A stretch of 64,000 nucleotides of DNA from Diacronema lutheri. Its lineage: Eukaryota; Haptophyta; Pavlovophyceae; Pavlovales; Pavlovaceae. Position numbers and translations under genes: made by a program. The stretch spans positions 682,001 to 746,000 of the forward strand of contig JAGTXO010000014.1 of NCBI GenBank assembly GCA_019448385.1. The letters run 5' to 3'. The first letter of the stretch is position 1. Every line of letters starts with the position of its first letter. Under the pieces are notes generated by a model. It saw only the letters and a list, made by a program, of their open reading frames with translations. It did no database searches and was not told where the DNA came from. Shown here piece by piece: positions 57,609 through 64,000 of the stretch.

Positions 57609-59087
57609 TCAGCGGATTTCGCACGGCGGCACAAACGTCTTGCCAGCCGCATGCCTCTCGAGGTCCTCGCCGTCAAGGGAGACGAGCGGGCTCACCTCGA
57701 TGAGCGCGCGCACGCCGTCCGCCGCGCCGCCCCGCGCCACGCTGCCGCCGGCGGCCGCCACCTTCCTCTCGGCCCACGCGGAGAGCAGCGCGGCCGCACT
57801 CTCGGGCGAATCAGACGGCGAGCCGGGCGCGTTCTTGACGGGCGCAAACTCGTCGTCGCGCGGCACCTGCAGCGCGACCATCTTGCGCGCGTGCGCGAAC
57901 GCGTCAAAAATGAACATCTCCAGCTTGATGGCGCGCACGTCAGTCGGCGCGTCGTTGGCGCCGTCGGCGTCGACGCCGTTGGCCGCCGAGCCACGCTCCG
58001 ATGGCGGCGCGAGCGCACGGATCTGCTTGCGCGCGACATGGACCGGCAGCACGCAGGCGGGCTCGGTGGCGACGCGCCGCACGAACTCGAGCGAGAACCA
58101 GTTGACGCAGATGTGCGCCGCGCCGAAGAGGAGCGCGCCCGAGCCGTCGGGCGCGAGCGCCTCGGCCGTGCGCGCGTCGATCTCCGAGTACTCGAGGACG
58201 CACGCCCTCCCGTCCTGCGTGCCGAGCACGCCAACGCGCTCGTGCGCGTGCGCCTTGGGCACGGTCTTCGACGCGCAGTCCGCGCCCTCTCGCGCGCAAA
58301 ACCCGACGAACGTCGGGTCGGCGACCTTGCAGAGCGCGTTGTCAACGCAGAGCTGAAACACGCAGCTCGTGCCTCCACGCTCGAGCGCGTCGAGCAAACC
58401 GCTGGCGAGGAGCGAGGCGTAGACACCGCCGTTGCCGTCGGGCGCCATCGCCACGCGCCCGTCGCCCTCGACGAGGATCTCGCCCGCCTCGCTCAAGCAC
58501 GGCAGCATGCCCTGCTCGAAAAAGTGGACCTGAGATGGCCCGAGACCAAAATGGCCGTGCTGCTCAAAGAAGCCGACGGTCTCGCGGTGCGTCGCGTCGG
58601 AGGTCATGACGAGGAGCGGCAGACGCACCGCCGACACGTCCACGCGCGCGACCGATGCCGCCAGCTGCCGCACGCGCAGCAGCCGCTCCGCGTGGTACTG
58701 GAAGAGCGACTTGCCCGATGGCATCCCAATGTTGTAGCAGCCCTTTGGCGCGCTCGAGCCGAGGCGCGTGCCCTGCCCGCCGGCAAGGAGGAGCACGGCG
58801 AGCGCGCCGCGCGCGATCAGCCGGCAGCCCTCGTCGAAGAGCGACGCGCGCTCCTCCGGCGGCATCGAGCTCAGCTCACGCACGTGTGGGAACGGCGCGA
58901 TCGCGCGCCCCGCGCCGCTCGGCGAACTCGCGCCGAGCGAGGCGGCAAGCCGGGCGCGCAGGCCGCGGAGGTTGACACCCTTGAGCTGCTCGACAGCCGG
59001 CGCGCCCGGGCTCGACACGAGCGGCAGGACGTGCTGCTGCTGTTCCGCTTCGAGTGCCGCTCGGAGCGCTGCGATGGACGGCGCCAT
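57609..59087 (-). CDS. UAP1: UDP-N-acetylglucosamine pyrophosphorylase
   Basis: 492 aa from ATG 59087 (MAPSIAALRAALEAE), single exon. The nucleotide-binding signature is LLLAGGQGTRLGSSAPKGCYNIGMPSGKSLF, then LPLLVMTSDATHRETVGFFE, VHFFEQGMLPCL, APDGNGGVYASLLASGLLD, FQLCVDNALCKVADPTFVGF, and EYSEID-type sequence. The end carries the KLEMFIFDAFAHARK block. The enzyme makes UDP-GlcNAc from UTP and GlcNAc-1-phosphate in the cytosol, feeding N-glycans, GPI anchors and chitin. Length is close to the family norm (about 500). An upstream extension in the same frame starts only with GTG, so it was not used. Confidence 0.95.
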   Translation of the reverse strand: MAPSIAALRAALEAEQQQHVLPLVSSPGAPAVEQLKGVNLRGLRARLAASLGASSPSGAGRAIAPFPHVRELSSMPPEERASLFDEGCRLIARGALAVLLLAGGQGTRLGSSAPKGCYNIGMPSGKSLFQYHAERLLRVRQLAASVARVDVSAVRLPLLVMTSDATHRETVGFFEQHGHFGLGPSQVHFFEQGMLPCLSEAGEILVEGDGRVAMAPDGNGGVYASLLASGLLDALERGGTSCVFQLCVDNALCKVADPTFVGFCAREGADCASKTVPKAHAHERVGVLGTQDGRACVLEYSEIDARTAEALAPDGSGALLFGAAHICVNWFSLEFVRRVATEPACVLPVHVARKQIRALAPPSERGSAANGVDADGANDAPTDVRAIKLEMFIFDAFAHARKMVALQVPRDDEFAPVKNAPGSPSDSPESAAALLSAWAERKVAAAGGSVARGGAADGVRALIEVSPLVSLDGEDLERHAAGKTFVPPCEIR

Positions 59088-59284
59088 CGTTCTCAAAAGT
59101 TGCCCGTCTCGCGTTTGATAGGCCACCGCAAACAGCGTTGTGCGTCGCGCGCGCGCGCTGCCGGGTGCAGGTTGAAGGCCTCAGAGTCTGACGGTGCGGC
59201 GCCCGGCCCTGTGCCCTCACTCACGCAGCTCCAGCTGCCCTCCCCGTCCGCCGTCCCGTCCCTTAACCCCGCAGAGGCTTCGGC

Positions 59285-59752
59285 ATGGGCAACAGCGAAT
59301 CGGCGCTCGGCGCGGCGAGCTGCCAGCAGTCGCTGTACTCCTGCAACGACATTGGCATCGACAACGTGCCTGCGTATGCCTTCTCCGCGCCTAGAGGTGT
59401 GTCTGGCATGTTCGGCCGCGGAAGCAGTACCGCTCCGGCCAAGCCCAACGCGGCCGACGCCGCGGCGAGCGGCAGCTGCCTGCAGTACTGCATCCCGACG
59501 CAAAACAGCCTCGCGATCAAGTCGACGCTGAAGGCAAAGATCGGATACTGCTGCACCCAAGGTGCGCGCCGCACGCACCATGCGCTGCCCTCCCGCGCGC
59601 CGCGCTGCCGCTCATCCAGGCTTCGTGCGAGCGCGCCAACGCCTTTCGCGCGCGCAGGCTTCAACGATTTCCAAGGCAGCATCCACGAGCTCGTGCCGGG
59701 CATGAGCGACATTGCCATCTGGCAGTACGACAAGGGGGACTCATCGTTTTGA
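59285..59752 (+). CDS. Uncharacterised protein with an N-myristoylation motif
   Basis: Starts MGNSESALGAASCQQSLYSC: Gly2 with Asn3 and Ser6 fits an N-myristoylation signal, and nearby cysteines could be acylated. Exons are 59285-59561 and 59658-59752, giving 123 aa. The 96-nt intron (GTGCGC...GCGCAG) is a multiple of three, so an unspliced frame also stays open, but its Arg/Ala-rich content looks intronic. The C-terminus reads GFNDFQGSIHELVPGMSDIA. No known family. It may be a small membrane-associated protein. Confidence 0.6.
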   Translation: MGNSESALGAASCQQSLYSCNDIGIDNVPAYAFSAPRGVSGMFGRGSSTAPAKPNAADAAASGSCLQYCIPTQNSLAIKSTLKAKIGYCCTQGARRTHHALPSRAPRCRSSRLRASAPTPFARAGFNDFQGSIHELVPGMSDIAIWQYDKGDSSF

Positions 59753-59816
59753 GCCACGCGCGCGCGGCGTGAGCGGCTCGTGCCCGCGGCATGGAGCGTG
59801 GTGGATTGGGGAGCCT

Positions 59817-59840
59817 GGGGGGGGGGGGGGGGGGGGGGGG
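59817..59840. terminator. Poly-G run (24 nt) between convergent genes
   Basis: 24 consecutive G on the plus strand (C on the minus strand), 64 nt after the 59285 (+) gene and 140 nt after the stop of the Arf gene (-). Same context as the poly-C runs. Role inferred. Confidence 0.35.
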
Positions 59841-59980
59841 CAAGTGGGTTCATGTTGACAAGCTGGCGGTCAGGATCGTCGATGACCAACCACGTCTGAC
59901 GTTTGCAACCACGATGAGCTCCAGCTGAGGAGGGGGTCCCTGGCTCTGGCAAGTCAGTGACGCCTTGGGCTTCGCACGGC

Positions 59981-60698
59981 TCAGCCTTTCAACTGCTTGC
60001 ACAGCCAATCGAGGCCCTCAAAGAGGCCGTCGCCCGTCGCCGCGCTGCACGCCTGAATGTGCCACGCGTGTCCCTGGATGTCCTCCAGCGCGAGCGCCTC
60101 GCAGATGTTGTACACGTCCGCCGCGCCAGCCATGTCCTGCTTGTTTGCGAGCACAAGCACCGACGCGGTCTCCATCTCGGGGAGCGCGAGCATCTGCTGC
60201 AGCTCGGAGCCTGCGCGCGGCGGGAGCGCGCGCGTCGCGCGGCACGGTCAGCCATAGCGAATGAGCGCCGCCTGCGGTGCGATGTGGCGCGCGGCGCGAT
60301 GCGTGGCGTGGCGCGCGCGAACCGGCTTCGTCGAGCCTGTCCCTGTCGTTCGAGTCGACGACAAAGATGAGCGCGTCGGTGTTGCGGCAGTAGTGGCGCC
60401 AGAGGGGCCGAATTTTCTCTTGGCCGCCCACGTCCCACACCGTCATCTCCAGGTTGCGGTACTTGAGGCTCTCCGCGTTGAACCCGATCGTCGGCGCGGT
60501 CGTGATGTACTTGTTGAGCTTCAGCCGGTAGAGGACGGTGGTCTTGCCCGCGCCATCGAGGCCGAGCATGAGGATGCGCACGTTGCGATTCAGCAGGAGC
60601 GAGCCGAGGATTTTTGAGAAGGCCGCGCCACCCTCCACCCCGACCGCACACGCGACCAGCACGAGCGCCAACAAGCGACCGATACGCGCGAGTGCCAT
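59981..60698 (-). CDS. Arf-family GTPase with a signal-like N-terminal extension
   Basis: Exons 60698-60323 and 60210-59981 (donor GTTCGC, acceptor CGCAG), 201 aa. G-motifs: GLDGAGKTT (P-loop), APTIGFN (switch I), [16 protein letters not shown] (switch II), NKQD and CSA. The body aligns with Arf1/Arl1 without gaps. Instead of the usual MG start with myristoylated Gly, the protein begins [20 protein letters not shown] and then [14 protein letters not shown]. This looks like a signal peptide followed by a GAAF site, resembling the ASAF motif for import across secondary-plastid membranes. It could act in the periplastid space, or an alternative upstream exon could supply an MG start. Divergent from selenoprotein T with 69 bp between starts. 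Confidence 0.85.
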
Positions 60699-60767
60699 CG
60701 TTCCGACACGTGTTTCGCCTCCCTCCCCGTTGGGTGAGAGAGGGGGGCGGGCACGAAGGGCGAGGCC

Positions 60768-61511
60768 ATGCCGTACGTTGACAGGCACGGCACTGTCCGC
60801 CAAGGGGACCGGCCGTCGTCGCGCCCGATGCTGACGGAGACGCAGCGCACGCTTGCCGTCCTGGTCGCCGTCCTCGTCCTGCCGAGCCTTGCGCTGCGCT
60901 CGTGGCGGCAGATGCGCGCAGAGGAGGGCGTCGACCTCTCGCGCCTCTCGATCAGCACGACGCCATTTGACACGCCGTCGATCGACAAGCTGGACAACAC
61001 GGTGCGCATCGAGTACTGCGCCAGCTGACACGTGCGCGGGCAGCTGGCGCGCGTCGGCGACGAGGTCCGCCACGCCGCGCCCGAACTGCCGCTCGTCGCC
61101 GGGCCGTACGTGCCGCCCCGCTCGGTCCAGGCGGCCGTCAAGGCAACACGCGCGGCGCAGGTGCTCGCGCTTGGCGCCTATGTCCTCGGTGAGAGCCTCT
61201 TCGCCTCATCGCCCCGTCTGCTCGCGCTGCTTGCGGCGGCGCATGCAAATCGATTTCCGCTCGGGCTCGGCGCCTACCTGACGCACGTCGCGTGCGAGAT
61301 GGCGTACTCGACGTCGGCGTTCGAGGTGTACCTGAACGGGCACGTCGTCTTCTCCAAGATGCGCGAGGGCAGGTTCCCCGCGCCGGGCGAGGTGGCGCGC
61401 CGGCTGCGCGAGGTGGCGCACGCCGACGCCAAGCGGCGCGCGCTCGACTCGCAGGGCTTGGTCGTCGTCGAGGCCGGCGAGGGGGCGGACGACGCGCCGC
61501 CCGACGGCTAG
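60768..61511 (+). CDS. SELENOT: Selenoprotein T (in-frame UGA = selenocysteine)
   Basis: The frame runs through a TGA at 61026-61028 within [20 protein letters not shown], the CxxU redox motif of the Rdx/SelT family. After the TGA the frame continues to a TAG at 61509-61511. The C-terminal half carries SelT features: a hydrophobic span ([15 protein letters not shown]), then [20 protein letters not shown] and [19 protein letters not shown], matching SelT (STGAFE...VWSKL...GHLP). The product is 247 aa; the more likely start is ATG 60828 ([20 protein letters not shown]), giving a signal-anchor. SelT is an ER thioredoxin-like oxidoreductase. A strong SECIS candidate lies at 61647-61723, as eukaryotic Sec insertion requires. 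Confidence 0.93.
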
Positions 61512-61646
61512 GCGCGCATCCGGCGTCGAGCAGCAGCGCCGCGCTGGCGCTGGCGGCGCGTGCACACGCCGGCGCGCAGGCGCCGCCGAGCCGTCCCAGC
61601 GTTCGGGGCGAGGCGCATGCAGAAGGGCGAGGAGGAGCACGGCGTA

Positions 61647-61723
61647 CCGAAGGCCGCAATGACGGGCCCACACCGCAAGCGCAATGTGCCGCGCCGGGTG
61701 GCAGCCCCGACAATCGGCCTCGG
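61647..61723 (+). promoter_or_regulatory. SECIS element of the selenoprotein T mRNA
   Basis: Located 136 nt after the stop. Helix I pairs CCGAAGGCCG (61647-61656) with CGGCCTCGG (61715-61723), nine pairs with one bulged A. The quartet is ATGA (61659-61662) opposite GA (61709-61710). Above it GGGC (61664-61667) pairs with GCCC and CCAC with GTGG, and the apical loop contains AA at 61677-61678, 14 nt after ATGA. This matches the eukaryotic SECIS consensus. Confidence 0.85.
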
Positions 61724-61768
61724 GCTCGGCGACCGCTTCACCCGTAATTAAACAGTTTAAAAAGACTC

Positions 61769-61783
61769 AAGCGCCGTTAGTAT
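61769..61783 (+). promoter_or_regulatory. AAGCGCCGTTAGTAT motif upstream of the PKG gene
   Basis: One mismatch from the motif at 18152 and 29544. Sense orientation, 83 nt before the ATG, in an AT-rich stretch (AATTAAACAGTTTAAAAAGA). Confidence 0.4.
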
Positions 61784-61865
61784 TGCCGATTCGGCTTCGC
61801 CCGTTCGTTTCAATTCCCTTCAAACCTTGGCTCGGCGTCAAAGGGGAGTCACAGTCGGATGCACA

Positions 61866-64000
61866 ATGGCGCTGGAGCGTAAACGGATCGGTGGCGGCAA
61901 GCCTGGGACTCCCGAACAGGTGTCTAGGTCGGGTTTGGCGGCGGGCAAGCTGCAGCCGCTTGGCGGGCGCGGCGGTTGCACGGTCTCTACGCCAGCGAGC
62001 ACGCTCGGCAAAAGCCAGCCGCGAAGCGGGCGCAAGTCGCCCGTCGGCGCGGAGAGCGTGCTCGGCGCGGGCGAACGGCGCAACGCGGGCGAGCAACTGA
62101 GCGCGATCGAGCCAGACGGGACGCCGAGCCTCGGTGCGAGCCCAGGTGCAGTGCGCCAGCTGCAGCCGCTGGATGTGCGCAGTGACGAAGCGCCGATGGG
62201 CGCCGTCCTGCGGCGCAACGCGATCTCGTCACTCCCGTCGCTCACATGTCCCGGCGCTCAGCACGCGAGCTCGAGAAGTCTCGCGCCGATGCGCGTGGAG
62301 GAGGAGATTGAGGCAGTCGTCGAGCCGGTCGAGGGCACGTCGCTCACCGACCGCGACCGTAAGCGCGCGGCCGCGTGCCTCAAGCGGAGCAAGCTCATCA
62401 GCGACCTGAGCAGCGTCAACCTGTACGAGGTCTCAAAGCTGCTGCGCACGGTCGACTTTGAGGCCGGGATGAAGGCGCGCCGCGCGCGCGCCCCGGTAGC
62501 GGCGCACTGCTGGCTTGGCCGCGCGCTGCTGGCTTGGCCGCGCGCTGCTGGCTTGGCCGCGCGCTCACGCATTGCGTCGCCCGCACGCCCGCCTCCCCCG
62601 CTGCGCGCTCGCCCGCCGCACGCAGGTTGTCACGTATGGCGACATCGGCGACTGCTGCTACGTGATCGACGCTGGCGAGTTGGACGTGTACGTGGCGGAG
62701 GAGGGCGATACGACGCTTAAGCCGGTCTCGAGCCTAGGCGCGGGCGAACTCTTTGGCGAGCTCGGCGCTTTCTACTCGTGCCGCCGGACGGCGACCGTCG
62801 TCTCACGCACGCTCGTTCGCCTTTGGAAGCTACGCCACGCCGACTTTACGCGCATCTTGAAAATGGACGCGGTCACCTCGCGACGCGAGGTCTTCGAGAT
62901 CCTGCGCGCGGCCGAATCGCTCCAGGCGCTCGACGAGCGCGCGATCAGCCTGCTCGCCGACGTGTGCGAGCAGGTCTGGTTTGAGGCGAACGAGACGATC
63001 ATCTCGCAGGGCCACGAGGGCGACGCGCTCTATATCGTCAAGTCGGGCTCGGTGATCGTCACGCAGTCCAAGCCGATCGGCGGCATCGGCGGCGGACATG
63101 GGATCGGCGCGCCGAACGGGCTGGCCGGCGGCGGCGGCGCCGTCGTCTCGGGCTTCGCGCCACCCCCGCGCCATCGCTCGACGTTCTGTCGGATGATCGG
63201 ACCTGGCGGGTACTTTGGCGAGCGCGCGCTGCTCGTCAACGAGCCGCGCTCGGCGACGGTGGTGGCCGCGCAAGAGACGGAGTGCCTGGTTGTGCGCCGC
63301 GAGTCCTTCCAGCAGCTCCTCGGCCCGCTCCATTCGCACCTCAAGGCGCACATGCCTCACGACGAGGCCTCGCGTGATGCGCCCGCCGACGCGCTTTCGC
63401 CAACGCCGGCCGCACAGCCGCTCGGCGGCAGCGTGTCGCTCAACGCGCCGCGGTACAACGAGCTCAAGGTGCTCCGGCCGCTCGGCGTCGGCGCGCTCTC
63501 CGCCGTCGCGCTCGTCTCGCACGCGCCCTCGCGCCGGCTGTACGCGTTGAAGATCGTGCACAAGGCGGTCCTCACGCGCGAGGCGGACATCGAGCAGCTG
63601 CGCGGCGAGAAGCAGGCGCTGCAGCTCGCGGGCGTGCATCCGTGCATCGCGCAGCTGCACGGCACGTACCAGGACGTGCGCTCCTTCTACCTCCTCCTCG
63701 AACCGTGCCTCGGCGGCAACCTGTTTGATCTCATGCGCGACAATGGTGCCCTCTCTTCCAACCAGGCGCGCTTCTACGCGGCGACGTGCGCGCTCGCGCT
63801 CGAGCGGCTGCACCGCGTCGCCGTCGCGTACCGCGACCTCAAGCCCGAAAACGTGATGATCGACGCGCAGGGCTTCGCGCGCCTGAGCGATTTTGGCCTT
63901 GCGCGGCAGCTGCGCGGCGGCGAGCGCGCGTACTCGGCATCGGGCACGCTCGAGTACATGGCGCCCGAGGTGCGGGCGCGCGGCGCGGCCGGCGCTGGCG
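61866..64000 (+). CDS. cGMP-dependent-type protein kinase (3' partial)
   Basis: Exon 1 is 61866-62474; exon 2 runs from 62626 to the window edge (over 660 aa seen). The intron has a GC donor (ATGAAG|GCGCGC) and contains three 19-bp repeats (CTGGCTTGGCCGCGCG). The N-terminus is Ser/Pro-rich, then SLTDRDRKRAAACLKRSKLI starts cyclic-nucleotide domain A: TYGDIGDCCYVIDAGELDVY, GELFGELGAFYSCRRTATVV. Domain B: QGHEGDALYIVKSGSVIVTQ, GGYFGERALLVNEPRSATVV. Thr or Ser after the phosphate-cassette Arg favours cGMP over cAMP. The kinase follows: LGVGALSAVALV, LYALKIVHK (Lys), VAYRDLKPENVMID, LSDFGLARQL and GTLEYMAPEV, an AGC-type set. The P-loop third Gly is Ser. Activity by cGMP is inferred. Confidence 0.9.

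Noticed and set aside
61026-61028. TGA as the stop of a short ORF followed by a second gene
   Set aside because: Both sides belong to selenoprotein T and a SECIS follows, so the TGA codes selenocysteine.

Overview
This is very GC-rich nuclear DNA from a eukaryote. Genes are split by short introns (46 to 323 nt), many with unusual donors (GTGCG or GC), and the window carries a selenoprotein with a SECIS element. It also holds 26S proteasome, CAND1, MCU, small-Tim, Arf, ArfGAP and PKG genes, a fungal-type Zn2Cys6 factor, flagellar or centrosomal-looking coiled-coil proteins and possible plastid-targeting leaders. A haptophyte alga (pavlovophyte-like GC content) fits best. That placement is inference from composition and gene content, not a database result.

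Layout. Positions 1-17628 (+) form one enormous open coding stretch, open at the left edge and interrupted by two inferred introns. It contains, in order, an uncharacterised N-terminus with a hydrophobic segment, a Ulp1-like cysteine protease with an apparently intact His-Asp-Cys triad, several related but degenerate modules, a YqaJ-type exonuclease domain, a chromodomain and a Fanzor (eukaryotic TnpB) RNA-guided nuclease. A block after the Fanzor stop is about 92% identical to the flank of a second, broken Fanzor copy at 40639-41979 (-). This is the most unusual part of the window.

From 18 kb on the window is ordinary and gene-dense: an uncharacterised protein (18225-21494 +), a Zn2Cys6 factor (-), a 1,584-aa unknown (-), a DMT transporter (-), a 189-bp tandem repeat array, a small integrase-repeat protein (+), an HIBCH-like enzyme (-), CAND1 (+), a sulfotransferase (+), MCU (+), the Fanzor relic (-), an unknown four-exon gene (+), an MBD/HMG protein (-), a long coiled-coil protein with an Ala-Gln repeat (+), a small Tim (+), RPT1 (-), a small Cys-rich protein (+), an SFI1-like protein (-), an ArfGAP-C2 protein (+), UAP1 (-), a myristoylation-motif protein (+), an Arf-like GTPase (-), selenoprotein T (+) and a partial cGMP-dependent-type protein kinase (+).

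Non-coding patterns. Four of the convergent (tail-to-tail) gene pairs are separated by long poly-C or poly-G runs of 16 to 32 nt. A 15-nt motif, AAGCGTCGTTAGTAT, or a close variant lies 45 to 115 nt upstream of four start codons, always in the same orientation relative to the gene. Start codons were chosen as real ATGs. Exon boundaries come from reading-frame continuity plus GT/GC...AG signals, and for CAND1, RPT1 and the Arf gene also from agreement with the known protein families.
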